Shown: positions 7,314 through 16,076, counted from the first letter of the stretch. The stretch is DNA of 33,393 bases from DASXUC01 sp036505015 (GCA_036505015.1 DASXUC010000146.1:1-33393); one strand, 5' to 3'. Numbers and translations are program-made. The notes: a model not told the origin generated them from the letters alone.

Positions 7314-7751
7314 TTAAGGTCCGGCGGCCACGACGTTGATGGCGCCGCTCTGGCCGAGTGCGCCGTGATTGGAAATGCCGCAGACGAACGGGAACGATCC
7401 GGCCTGGCTGGCGACAAATTCGATCTCGAACTTCTGTCCCGCATCCGTCGCGAAGAACCGACGTTCATCGGCCACGCCCGTGCGAAACGTCCCGCGCGCC
7501 GCGACGTCCAGGTTCACCAGCCAGCGGGCGGCAATGCTGTGCGACCGCCGCTCCGGGTCGTCGTTGCTGAACTGGATGACTACGGTGTCGCCGCGGTTGA
7601 CCGAGATGAGATTGGGCGTGTACTTGTAGGACACCGCACTGATCTGAAAGACCTTCCGGCTGCCCTGCGCAAACGCCCTGAGTTGGCCGCCGGCCGAGAT
7701 GAGAATCACGGCGGCCAGGATCCCTGCCGCCAGCATCACCCGCATCCGCAT
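7314..7751 (-). CDS. secreted cupredoxin (blue-copper-like) protein
   Basis: The 145-residue protein has an N-terminal signal peptide (about 1–29, MRMRVMLAAGILAAVILISA, cut near AFAQG) and one cupredoxin domain. Copper ligands expected for the family are His71 (RRSHSI), Cys124 and His129 (CGISNH). The fourth, axial position (four residues after the His) is Gln134 where plastocyanin-like proteins have Met. Gln is the natural axial ligand in stellacyanins, so it may still bind copper with a lower potential. Start 7751 has GGGAGGAACAGA just upstream. A longer open frame to 8336 overlaps the cyclase gene and is not real. Probable role: extracytoplasmic electron transfer or copper handling. Confidence 0.85.
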   Translation of the reverse strand: MRMRVMLAAGILAAVILISAGGQLRAFAQGSRKVFQISAVSYKYTPNLISVNRGDTVVIQFSNDDPERRSHSIAARWLVNLDVAARGTFRTGVADERRFFATDAGQKFEIEFVASQAGSFPFVCGISNHGALGQSGAINVVAAGP

Positions 7752-7865
7752 TCTGTTCCTCCCGCGAGAGAATCTCCAATAGGGACTATGGGTTTTGTAC
7801 CTTGTCCCTGTAACAGGAGCTTCACGGCAGCATACGAAAGTTCGCCCTAGCCGAGGTACGCCCCT

Positions 7866-10800
7866 ATGATCTGCTGGAACTGCGGATTCGAGAACCAATC
7901 CGGCGCGAAGTTCTGCGCGAATTGCGGAAAACCGCAGCGGGCGTCGTGTCCGGAATGCGGCGCGGAGATTCCCGAAGGATCCCGGTTTTGCCCGAACTGC
8001 GGAATCGCCCTGGTTTCCCCACCCGCGCGTGCGGCCGAAGCGCCGGTGCTGACGGCCGAAGCGCGCAAAGTCGTCACCATCCTCTTTGCGGACCTCGTGG
8101 GGTCCACCGGACTGACCGAGAAGCTCGATCCCGAAGACGCCCGTGAAGTGGCCCAGAAATTCTATGAGATGGTGGAACACGCGGTGACCCGATGGTACGA
8201 GGGCACCGTGGCAAATCTCCTCGGTGATGCCGTGCTGGCGGTGTTCGGCCTGCCCGTGTCGCATGAGGACGATCCGGAGCGGGCCGTGCTCGCCGGGATG
8301 GCGATCCGGGATGCCATGCCGGTATTGAACGGTCACCTGTTAGCCGCCTACGGGGTCGAGCTCGCCGTGCGCGTCGGCATCAACACCGGTGAGGTTGTGG
8401 CGGCGTCAGGCTCGACGTTTGAGCGTGATTTCCTGGTCTCCGATGCGGTCACGGTCGCAGCCCGTCTCCAGCAAACGGTCGACCCCGGCACGGTCGTGGT
8501 CGGTGAGCGAACCCACCGGCTGACCCTCGATGCCGTCGAGTATCGCGAACTTCCGCCGCTACAGGTGAAAGGGAAGCAGAAGGGGCTGGTGATCTGGCAG
8601 GCCGTCAAACCCCTTCCTGAACGCGTGGATGTACGGCGGGCCACCGCCCCCCTGGTCGGCCGGCATGCCGAGCTGGGCCTGTTGCAGCATCACTATCAGC
8701 GCAGCCGCGACGAACAGGTCGTCCAGCTCGTCACCGTGTTCGGGCAGCCGGGTGTCGGCAAGAGCCGTCTGCTTCGTGAATTTCTCGCGGAGGTTCGAGA
8801 ATCGACGCCGGCACCCCTTGCCCTGCGCGGGCGCAGCGTGGCCTTCGGCGGGCAGATCGGCTACCATGCCCTTCTCGACATCCTCCGCGCTCAGGCCGAC
8901 CTGCTGGACACCGACGGTCCGGAGATGGTCCGCGACAAGGTCGAGAATTGGCTCCGTGAGGTGCTGCCCGACCACACGGAATTGCTGGACGGCCTCCTGT
9001 TGGCCGTGAGCACAGAGGATGAGGCGGCGATCGATCCCAGCCTGCTGCGCCGGCGGCTGTTCGACGCGTGGCAGACGCTGATCGCCGCCCTCGCCGCGCA
9101 GCGTCCCGTGATCCTGGCGCTGGAAGATCTGCACTGGGCGGACGAAGGCCTGCTCGACCTTGTAGAGATGATTACTCGATCTACCGAGTCAATCGCGCTG
9201 CTGGTGGTCTGTCTCGCCCGGCCCGATCTGCTCGAGCGCAGGCCGGCATGGGGCGGCGGGCGGCGCAACGCGGCCGTGCTGGACCTCACCCCCCTGCGCC
9301 CGGAGGAAACGGAGCAGCTGGTGGCCTCGCTGAGCAGCGAGGCCTTAGGCCCGGAGCTGCGGCAGATGGTCGCGCAGCGGGCGGAGGGCAACCCGCTCTT
9401 CGCGGAAGAGCTGGTCAGGATGCTGCTCGAAGGCAGCGCTCCGGGGGCAACGATTCCCGATACCGTGCAGGCTGTGCTCAGCGCACGCATCGACCGGCTG
9501 GGATCGAACGAGCGGAAGGTGCTGCAGGCGGCGGCCGTCGTGGGAAGGGTGTTCTGGCCATCGTCGGTTGCGCCCATTGCCGGCCTCTCCGACCCAGAAA
9601 CCGCCGAGGCGCTGGACACACTGATCGCCAAAGAGCTCGTCCTGGCGCGGCCTCGCTCCACCGTCGCGGGCGAACGAGAGTATTTCTTCCGTCACATCCT
9701 GACCCGCGACGTCGCCTACTCCCTGCTGCCCAAAGGCCCCCGACAGCGCGCGCATCTTGAAGTCGCGAACTGGCTGACCGCGCGGTTCGCCGGCCGGCAA
9801 GAAGAGATCGTCGAGATCGTCGCGGAACATTTCCGCATGGGCGGGGACGACGCTCAGGCCGCCATCTACCTGCGGCGTGCAGCAGGCAAAGCGCGGCGCC
9901 TGTACGCCAACGCGGACGCCTTGCGTCTATTTGACGAGGCGCTCAGCGCCGCCGACCGCGCCGGATCGCCGCCCGGGGACAGGGCACGCATTCTCCTGGA
10001 GCGCGGCGAGGTCCATCAATTGCGTGGGGAGTACGGCGCCGGCCTCGATGACTTCACACGTGGTCTCGCCGCCGCCCAGCAGGCGGCCGAGGCGGCGTTG
10101 GAAGGAAACCTGGAAAACCGGATCGGCCTGGTTCATCATCGCGAAGCCCGGTTTGATGAAGCGGCGATCCATTTCAGCAACGCCGTCGCGCTCGCGCGCG
10201 AAGCAGGCGATGACCTGATCCTCGGGCAGTCGCTGGTCGATCTGGCCAACATCGACTGGGACCGTCAGGTGATGCGGCCGGACCACCCGGCGCTGGTGGA
10301 GGGCTTGTCCTTCCTCCGCTCGGCCGGGGACGCGTCGAGCCTGGCGCGAGGTCTAAATCTACTGGCGATGTCCCACCTGGGTGAAGGGAATGCCGGCTCC
10401 TCGCTGGCCGCAGCCGAGGAAGCGTTGACTGCTGCGCGCGCTGCCGGAGACAAATCGAAAGAGGCCACGAGCCTAAGTTACCTCGCCCGCATCCACGGCT
10501 TCACCGGGAGCTACGAGGACGCCATCCGGTTCGGCCGTGAGGCGGCGGCACTGGCCGATGAAATCGGCGACCGCCGCCGCAAAGCGTACTGCCTCTCGTT
10601 CATCGCCGAGGCTCATCTGTCCCTTGGCAGTTGGGGCGAGGGCATCGCGCTCCTGGAAGAAGACCTGCCGCTGGTCCACGAGGTGGCCAAGGTGCACACG
10701 CCATGGCCGCACCTGTATCTCGGGACGACCTTGATGCACATCGGTGCTCTCGAGCTGGCGCGCGAAGGATTCCAGGGCGGAAGCGCGCCAACTCATGTGG

Positions 10801-11321
10801 GCGGCTGGCCTGAGATCGCGTCGGTGTGCCTGATGCAGTATGCGTGGCTGGCCGGTGACACACCTCTCACGCATTCGGCATTGGACGAAATCCTGCACCT
10901 TCCGCGGGGCGTCTTCGTCCCGGCCGACGGCGACATCATGCTGCCGGTTGGAGAAATGCTCCTCGAAACCGGCAGGCTCGATGATTTGCGTCTCTTTCTG
11001 GAGTCGAGCCGGCGGGGCATCGAGCGCTTTCAGGCGCCGGGGCATCTCGCAGCGCTGCGCATTGTCGCCGCCGGGCTGGCCGTGCGTGAGGACCGCCTCG
11101 ACGACGCATCGACGCTGCTGCGGGCCGCGCTGGACCTGAGTGGACGCTGCAAGAACGTATTGACCGAGTGGCACGCCCGCGAGGCGCGCCTGCGCCTGGG
11201 GTCCAACGCGGAGGATATCACCGGCCTGCGGGCGCTGTTCGCCAAGATCGCGGCATCGCTGCCCGACGACCTGAAGGCGCTGTTTGAGGCCAATCCGAGG
11301 GTGGCGGGAATATGGCCCTGA
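7866..11321 (+). CDS. zinc-ribbon / class III nucleotide cyclase-like / ATPase / TPR protein 1
   Basis: The 1151 residues begin with two zinc ribbons (Cys 3/6/17/20 and 28/31/42/45). A class III cyclase domain follows (about 68–255), with metal Asp76 (FADLVGST) and Asp121 (GDAVLAVFG). Next are a STAND-like AAA ATPase (Walker A GQPGVGKS 293–300; Walker B VILALEDLHWAD about 415–426) and a long C-terminal helical repeat region of TPR type. Two catalytic positions deviate: Asn117 replaces the usual Lys of EKFIGD, and Thr196 replaces the transition-state Asn of the N-x3-R motif (SDAVTVAAR). It may therefore be a weak cyclase or a nucleotide sensor. It is divergent from the cupredoxin gene. GAGG lies about 9 bases before the ATG. 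Confidence 0.88.
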   Translation: MICWNCGFENQSGAKFCANCGKPQRASCPECGAEIPEGSRFCPNCGIALVSPPARAAEAPVLTAEARKVVTILFADLVGSTGLTEKLDPEDAREVAQKFYEMVEHAVTRWYEGTVANLLGDAVLAVFGLPVSHEDDPERAVLAGMAIRDAMPVLNGHLLAAYGVELAVRVGINTGEVVAASGSTFERDFLVSDAVTVAARLQQTVDPGTVVVGERTHRLTLDAVEYRELPPLQVKGKQKGLVIWQAVKPLPERVDVRRATAPLVGRHAELGLLQHHYQRSRDEQVVQLVTVFGQPGVGKSRLLREFLAEVRESTPAPLALRGRSVAFGGQIGYHALLDILRAQADLLDTDGPEMVRDKVENWLREVLPDHTELLDGLLLAVSTEDEAAIDPSLLRRRLFDAWQTLIAALAAQRPVILALEDLHWADEGLLDLVEMITRSTESIALLVVCLARPDLLERRPAWGGGRRNAAVLDLTPLRPEETEQLVASLSSEALGPELRQMVAQRAEGNPLFAEELVRMLLEGSAPGATIPDTVQAVLSARIDRLGSNERKVLQAAAVVGRVFWPSSVAPIAGLSDPETAEALDTLIAKELVLARPRSTVAGEREYFFRHILTRDVAYSLLPKGPRQRAHLEVANWLTARFAGRQEEIVEIVAEHFRMGGDDAQAAIYLRRAAGKARRLYANADALRLFDEALSAADRAGSPPGDRARILLERGEVHQLRGEYGAGLDDFTRGLAAAQQAAEAALEGNLENRIGLVHHREARFDEAAIHFSNAVALAREAGDDLILGQSLVDLANIDWDRQVMRPDHPALVEGLSFLRSAGDASSLARGLNLLAMSHLGEGNAGSSLAAAEEALTAARAAGDKSKEATSLSYLARIHGFTGSYEDAIRFGREAAALADEIGDRRRKAYCLSFIAEAHLSLGSWGEGIALLEEDLPLVHEVAKVHTPWPHLYLGTTLMHIGALELAREGFQGGSAPTHVGGWPEIASVCLMQYAWLAGDTPLTHSALDEILHLPRGVFVPADGDIMLPVGEMLLETGRLDDLRLFLESSRRGIERFQAPGHLAALRIVAAGLAVREDRLDDASTLLRAALDLSGRCKNVLTEWHAREARLRLGSNAEDITGLRALFAKIAASLPDDLKALFEANPRVAGIWP

Positions 11322-11383
11322 ACCATTCGCGATGCTCAGGTTCAGGGCATGTGCCACTCGGAGACAGGGGACCAGGTGGCGAA

Positions 11384-11417
11384 GCCATGTACCCGAGCGG
11401 AGCGAGTGGTACATGGC
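11384..11417 (-). terminator. hairpin starting at the CCA of tRNA-Ser(GGA)
   Basis: Positions 11384–11393 (GCCATGTACC) pair perfectly with 11408–11417 (GGTACATGGC) around a 14-nt loop (CGAGCGGAGCGAGT). On the minus strand the tRNA discriminator G and CCA (11414–11417) form the first four pairs of the stem. No U-run follows. The geometry copies that of tRNA-Ser(CGA), with a different sequence. Confidence 0.6.
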
Positions 11418-11503
11418 GGTGAGGGTGGGATTTGAACCCACGAGGGGTTGCCCCCTACGGCATTTCCAGTGCCGCCAGTTCAGCCGGGCTCCTGCACCTC
11501 ACC
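11414..11503 (-). tRNA. tRNA-Ser (GGA anticodon)
   Basis: This is a type II tRNA with acceptor GGTGAGG/CCTCACC, D-stem CAG/CTG, anticodon stem CGGCA/TGCCG, loop CTGGAAA (anticodon GGA), long variable arm GGGG GCAA CCCC and T-arm GTGGG TTCAAAT CCCAC. The CCA is encoded. It lies antisense between the first cyclase gene and the crp-like gene. Confidence 0.96.
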
Positions 11504-11519
11504 GTGCTACTCTTTCATT

Positions 11520-11527
11520 AATATACT
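11520..11527. promoter_or_regulatory. overlapping divergent -10 elements for tRNA-Ser(GGA) and the crp-like gene
   Basis: The palindromic core AATATACT reads TATATT on the minus strand (11520–11525, 16 nt before the tRNA) and TATACT on the plus strand (11522–11527, about 35 nt before the crp-like ATG). Neither direction has a good -35. A symmetric -10 firing both ways would tie tRNA-Ser and regulator expression together. Confidence 0.45.
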
Positions 11528-11561
11528 GCATCCCCACCGACATGGAGCGTAAGCGTTCGAA

Positions 11562-12242
11562 ATGAGCGATCGTGCGGACCTCCTGAAAAAGATCAGCCTG
11601 TTCAGCCAGCTGGACGGCGGCGCCCTGGCGACGCTGGCGGGTCACCTGCGCCAGCGCAGGTTCCGAAAGGGCACCATCGTGTTCCACAAGGATCAGCCCG
11701 GTGACGCGCTGTACCTCGTCGAAGCCGGACACGTGCGCATCTTCCTGCCCACCGCCGGGGGCGAGGAGCTCACCGTCGACGTCGCCGGACCGGGCGATGT
11801 CTTTGGTGAACTGGCGCTGCTGGACGGACGCCCCCGCTCCGCCAGTGCCGAGACGCTGGAAGATTGCGTGCTGCAGGTGCTCAGCCGGGATGAGTTCCAG
11901 ACGTACCTAGCCGCGACGCCGCGATTTGCCGCGTCGCTGATCGAACTGCTCAGCACCCGGCTGCGGCAGATTACCGAGTACGCGGAGAGTCTGGCCTTCC
12001 TTGACATCCACGGGCGCGTCGCCCGGGCGCTGCTGCAGCTGGCGGACCGTCACGGCGTGGAAAACAACGGTGTCGAAATCGACTTCGATCTCACCCAGGC
12101 GGAACTGGCGAGCATGGTCGGAGCGACACGCGAGCGCGTGAACCGCGCCCTGGCATCGTTCCGGTCGCAGGGACTGATCGAAATGCGCGGAAAGAAGATC
12201 GCCCTCCTCGACGCCGCGCGACTCCGGCAGCGCGTCTACTGA
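11562..12242 (+). CDS. Crp/Fnr-family transcriptional regulator, cAMP-receptor type
   Basis: The 226-residue protein has an N-terminal cyclic-nucleotide-binding domain and a C-terminal winged helix. The phosphate-binding cassette is PGDVFGELALLDGRPRSAS, with Glu83 and Arg92-Ser93 in the places that hold the ribose and phosphate of cAMP in Crp. The recognition helix GATRERVNRALASF has Arg190, Glu191 and Arg195 in the R-E-x3-R pattern that reads TGTGA in E. coli CRP. No Cys cluster is seen, arguing against Fnr. It ends 6 bp before the second cyclase gene and lies after the first, so it probably reads their product. No convincing Shine-Dalgarno is present. Candidate target sites occur at 16294 and 26250. 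Confidence 0.9.
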   Translation: MSDRADLLKKISLFSQLDGGALATLAGHLRQRRFRKGTIVFHKDQPGDALYLVEAGHVRIFLPTAGGEELTVDVAGPGDVFGELALLDGRPRSASAETLEDCVLQVLSRDEFQTYLAATPRFAASLIELLSTRLRQITEYAESLAFLDIHGRVARALLQLADRHGVENNGVEIDFDLTQAELASMVGATRERVNRALASFRSQGLIEMRGKKIALLDAARLRQRVY

Positions 12243-12248
12243 CCGGTC

Positions 12249-15200
12249 ATGCGCTGCCCTCGGTGCGGGTTCGACAATCCTCCGGGCACCAACTTCTGCG
12301 GCCGATGCGGCAGCGGCCTGCAGCGCAAATGTCCGTCGTGCGGCACGGTGAATCCGGAGGGGTTTGCGTTTTGCGGGACCTGCGGGACGCAGCTGACACA
12401 GCCGGCACGGGCGAACGCTGCTCCCGCCGAGGAGCGCAAAGTCGTCACCGTGCTGTTTGCCGATCTCACCGACAGTACGCCCTTGACCGAACGGTTGGAT
12501 CCGGAGCAGACGAGGGAGATCATGACCCGGTTCTTCGAGGCCATGGGCGGCGTGATCACGCAGTATGGGGGCACGCTGGAGAAGTTCATCGGCGATGAGA
12601 TCATGGCTGTGTTCGGACTTCCCGCGGCGCATGAGGACGATCCCGCCAGGGCGGTCCAGGCGGCCGCGGCGATGCACGAGCGGCTGCACGCGTTTACGGC
12701 CACCGGCGGCACCGCGTCCATGCGGATGCGGATCGGCATCAACACCGGGGAAGTCGTGGCCAACCCGGCGGCCGCGGTCAAAGGGGAATTCATGGTGACC
12801 GGCGACTCGGTGAACGTCGCCGCCAGGCTGCGCAGTGTCGCATCCCCCGATGGGACCGTGGTCGGAGAGAGGACCTATCGCGACGCCGGCTGGGTGGCTG
12901 AGTTTCGCCCCCGCGCTCCCCTGACCGTGAAAGGCAAACGCGAGCCGGTCGCGGCATGGGATCTCGTCCAGATCCGGGCCGAGCCGCAGCGCCGAGATGT
13001 CGGACTGAGCGCTCCCCTCGTCGGTCGCGATGAGGAACTGGCCCTGCTGCGGGGACTGATGAACCGCGTCACGCGGGAACGCCGTCCTCACCTGCTGACG
13101 ATCTTCGGCGCGGCGGGGGTCGGGAAGACCCGTCTCTTCGAAGAGTTCGCCGCGGCGCTGCCCCCCGCCGTCACCGTGCGGCAGGGACGGTCGCTGGCAT
13201 ACGGCAGTACCTCGATGTGGCCGGTCGGTGAAATCCTGCGCGCCGACTGCGGCATCCTGCGGACCGACTCCACTCAGCTGGCAGCCGAGAAACTCCGGCG
13301 GCACGTCGGCGGCCTGCTCGCGGACAGCCCGTCCCTTGAAACCGCCCAGATCACCACCCAGCTCGGCCGCGTGCTGGCAATTCGCGGGGGAGATCCGCAC
13401 GAGGCGGCCGACGAGTCCCGCGAAGGATTGTTCTGGGCCCTTCGGCGGTATGTCGAGGCCCTGGCCAAGGTGTCGCCGCTCGTCCTGGTCCTCGAAGACC
13501 TGCACTCCGGCGACCCGGAGCTGCTCGATCTCGTCGAGCACATCGCCCAGCGGGCGGACGGCCCCATCTTGATCGTGGGTCTGGCCCGCCGCGAGATGCT
13601 CGACCATCGCCCGACCTGGGGGGGCGGGATGTGGAATACCACCGCGCTGCGTCTCGAACCGCTGGACGGCGCATCGACGCAGACGCTGCTGGCTGGACTC
13701 CTGCGCACGGTCGCCGTGCCGGCGGCTATCGCGCGCGCGGTCAGCGCGGCCGAGGGCAATCCGTTCTTCATGGAGGAGATCCTCCGCATGCTCATCGATA
13801 CCGGCGCGCTGCAGCGGCGCAATGGCGGCTGGGACATCACCGCCGGCGCGCAGCCGGCCATTCCCGACACCGTGCAGGGCGTCGTGACGGCGCGGCTCGA
13901 CCGCCTCGTCCCCAGGGACAAATCTGTTCTGCAGGAAGCCTCCGTCCTCGGCAAGGAGTTCTGGAGCGGCGCCCTGCAGCATCTGACGGGACTCGATCAG
14001 CCCGCGCTGGACCCGTCGCTGGACGTGCTGCAGCAGAAGGACTTCCTCGTCGTGCGCGAACGGTCACGCCTGGAGGGACAGCAGGAGCTCAGTTTCAAAC
14101 ACATCATCCTGCGCGACGTGGCGTATGGGATGATGCCGAAGGCGAGGCGGACGGAGAAACATCGCCAGTTCGGCGCCTGGCTGGAACAATTGCTGGGACC
14201 GCGGGCCGAGGAATTCGCGGAACTGCTGGCCTATCACTGGAGCCAGGCGGCGCAGCTGGCCAGGGAGGTCGGACGCGCAGACCAGTGGGCCGACGCGGCG
14301 CCGAATGCCATGCGGTACGCGCTCATGGCGGGCCAGAAGGCTGCGCGCGTGTTTGCCAACGACCAGGCCGTGACTCACTTCCGCGCCGCGCTTGCCTTCG
14401 CGGACGAGCTGGGCTCGGAAGCGGATCACGTCGCGGCCGTCGAGGGACTGGCCGACGTGCACGCGTTGCAGGCCGAGTGGGGAGAAGCCTCGCGGCTGTA
14501 CCAGGAAGCCCTGGACTACCATCGGGGGCGTGGGGACGCCTCCCGGCAGGCGATGGTGCAGAGCCGGATCGGCAGTACCTTCAGCGGGATCTTCGATTTC
14601 CGAAAGGCGCTCCCGCACATCCAAGATGCCATCGACAAGCTGACCGCGGAGCCGCATGAGGAACCCGAGCTGGCCACTCTCTACGTGCAGATGGCGAGGA
14701 CGCAGGCGTACCTGGGCAACCTGCGCGACGCCGAACGCTTCGCACGCGACGGCCTGCGCATCGCCGAGCAGCATCAGCTGCTCCCCCAAGTCGCAGAGGC
14801 CCACGGTATGGTGGGATGGGTGAAAACGATTCTTGCGGATCCGGAGGCCGATGCCTACGACAGCCGGTACCTGGAGATGGTGCAGCAGTTGGGCGACGTC
14901 GGCCGAACGATCTCCGCGATGATGGGAAAATCCTGGCGCCTGCGGATGCACGGAGACTATCATGGGAGCCTGCAGCTTCTTGACAGCGCGCGGCTGCTGG
15001 CCGAGCAGAGCAACAACCGGCCGCGCATCGCCCTGTGTCACTTCAGTATGGGTTCCGAGTATCTGATTCTTGGGAAGTGGCCGCTGGCGATACAGCATAC
15101 GCAGCGCTATCTGGCAATGGGCGAAGAAGTTGGATCCTGGCACGAGCATGCGCGCAGCGAACTGGCATTTGTGCGCGGGGACCTCGACGACGCGTTCACA

Positions 15201-15740
15201 TGGGCGCAGCGGGCCGTCCAGCATGCGGCGACGCGGCAGGACATCGTCACGCACGGACTAGCGCTCGACTGGTGCGGCTGGCTCTCGCTGCGTGGCGGGC
15301 ACCTGGCCGAAGGACACCGGGTGATCGTCGAAGGGCTGAACCGGTACGAGTCCGCGGGATCATTCTGGCCGGCATACCTTCACCCGCTGGCGGCCGAGAT
15401 TGCCATGCGGGAAGGATCGGTGGAGGACGCGGTGCTGCACTACCGGGCGGCCGACGACCCCCGGTGGGCCATGCTGGTCCCCGCCCGAGCGAGGCTCCTT
15501 AAGGTGCGGGGGCTCGTCGCCGCGGCCGAAGGGTCCTGGGACAGCGCCCTCGCAGCTCTGCGGGAAGCCGCCGACCTCTACCGGAGCCTGGAGCAGCCCT
15601 ACGAGCTAGCGCTCTGCCTGGAGGTCGAGGCGGATGTGATCCGGCAGCGCGATGCTCCCGGCGACGCCGCCCAGGCTGATCTGGCCCAGCAGCAGGCCAT
15701 GCAGATCTATGCCGAGATCGGCGCGAAACGCTTGCCCTGA
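12249..15740 (+). CDS. zinc-ribbon / class III adenylate cyclase / ATPase / TPR protein 2
   Basis: This 1163-residue paralogue of the 7866–11321 protein has the same order: zinc ribbons (Cys 3/6/17/20 and 28/31/42/45), class III cyclase (about 63–240), AAA ATPase (Walker A GAAGVGKT 277–284; Walker B LVLVLEDLH about 401–409) and TPR-like repeats to the end. The cyclase motifs look intact: Asp72 (FADLTDST), Lys112 (EKFIGD), Asp116 and Asn179/Arg183 (GDSVNVAAR). It is therefore the better candidate for making cAMP. The Walker B region reads LHSGD in place of the LHWAD of its paralogue. It starts 6 bp after the crp-like gene, so both are probably one transcript. A terminator-like hairpin follows 39 bp after the stop. 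Confidence 0.92.
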   Translation: MRCPRCGFDNPPGTNFCGRCGSGLQRKCPSCGTVNPEGFAFCGTCGTQLTQPARANAAPAEERKVVTVLFADLTDSTPLTERLDPEQTREIMTRFFEAMGGVITQYGGTLEKFIGDEIMAVFGLPAAHEDDPARAVQAAAAMHERLHAFTATGGTASMRMRIGINTGEVVANPAAAVKGEFMVTGDSVNVAARLRSVASPDGTVVGERTYRDAGWVAEFRPRAPLTVKGKREPVAAWDLVQIRAEPQRRDVGLSAPLVGRDEELALLRGLMNRVTRERRPHLLTIFGAAGVGKTRLFEEFAAALPPAVTVRQGRSLAYGSTSMWPVGEILRADCGILRTDSTQLAAEKLRRHVGGLLADSPSLETAQITTQLGRVLAIRGGDPHEAADESREGLFWALRRYVEALAKVSPLVLVLEDLHSGDPELLDLVEHIAQRADGPILIVGLARREMLDHRPTWGGGMWNTTALRLEPLDGASTQTLLAGLLRTVAVPAAIARAVSAAEGNPFFMEEILRMLIDTGALQRRNGGWDITAGAQPAIPDTVQGVVTARLDRLVPRDKSVLQEASVLGKEFWSGALQHLTGLDQPALDPSLDVLQQKDFLVVRERSRLEGQQELSFKHIILRDVAYGMMPKARRTEKHRQFGAWLEQLLGPRAEEFAELLAYHWSQAAQLAREVGRADQWADAAPNAMRYALMAGQKAARVFANDQAVTHFRAALAFADELGSEADHVAAVEGLADVHALQAEWGEASRLYQEALDYHRGRGDASRQAMVQSRIGSTFSGIFDFRKALPHIQDAIDKLTAEPHEEPELATLYVQMARTQAYLGNLRDAERFARDGLRIAEQHQLLPQVAEAHGMVGWVKTILADPEADAYDSRYLEMVQQLGDVGRTISAMMGKSWRLRMHGDYHGSLQLLDSARLLAEQSNNRPRIALCHFSMGSEYLILGKWPLAIQHTQRYLAMGEEVGSWHEHARSELAFVRGDLDDAFTWAQRAVQHAATRQDIVTHGLALDWCGWLSLRGGHLAEGHRVIVEGLNRYESAGSFWPAYLHPLAAEIAMREGSVEDAVLHYRAADDPRWAMLVPARARLLKVRGLVAAAEGSWDSALAALREAADLYRSLEQPYELALCLEVEADVIRQRDAPGDAAQADLAQQQAMQIYAEIGAKRLP

Positions 15741-15778
15741 CTTCTTGCCGGCGCGGCGATCGGAGGCATCGGCAAAAG

Positions 15779-15808
15779 ACGGAGGCCGCGGTCACCGGCG
15801 GCCTCCGT
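15779..15808 (+). terminator. probable terminator after the cyclase 2 gene
   Basis: ACGGAGGCCGC (15779–15789) pairs with GCGGCCTCCGT (15798–15808), 11 bp with an 8-nt loop. The following bases (TGCTC) are not a strong U-tract. It lies between convergent genes (cyclase 2 on plus, a small ORF on minus) and could act on either strand. Confidence 0.6.
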
Positions 15809-15828
15809 TGCTCACCTGTGTGGTCCAA

Positions 15829-16029
15829 TTAACGGGTTGCCGTCAGGGAAGGACGGGCGACAACCCGCCGGGCGGATTCGAACAGCCCCCGCAGCTTTCC
15901 CAACCTGGTCGCCTTCGATCCGTCCTGAGCACGCTCGACCGCCCTCGCGAGTCGATGCTGCTCCGCGTCCCGGAGCTGCTGATCGAAGAGCTGCTGGCTG
16001 TGCAGGTGGTTCAAACTTGAACTCTCCAT
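15829..16029 (-). CDS. small helical protein of unknown function (66 aa)
   Basis: The 66-residue product is charged and helical, with the core LFDQQLRDAEQHRLARAVERAQ and a basic C-terminus. I do not recognise a family. It is supported as a gene by a perfect AAAGGAGG nine bases before the ATG at 16029, and by its place 47 bp downstream of another small ORF that also has a strong ribosome site. It has no signal peptide or membrane segment, so it is probably cytoplasmic. The alternating Arg/Ala/Glu pattern would fit an amphipathic helix binding a partner or nucleic acid, which is only a guess. Confidence 0.65.
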   Translation of the reverse strand: MESSSLNHLHSQQLFDQQLRDAEQHRLARAVERAQDGSKATRLGKLRGLFESARRVVARPSLTATR

Positions 16030-16076
16030 CGTCCTTCCCTCCTTTCACGGCAGGTGGCCCGTCGGCTGAGGAGCCG

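Noticed and set aside
7781..7830. CCTGTaACAGG palindrome in the cupredoxin–cyclase 1 gap as a CRP site
   Set aside because: The half-sites do not match TGTGA/TCACA; it could be another small operator, but nothing supports one.
11907..13982. 691-codon minus-strand open frame opposite crp and cyclase 2
   Set aside because: Shadow frame; the plus-strand proteins here have intact zinc ribbons, cyclase and Walker motifs, and the antisense product resembles no family.
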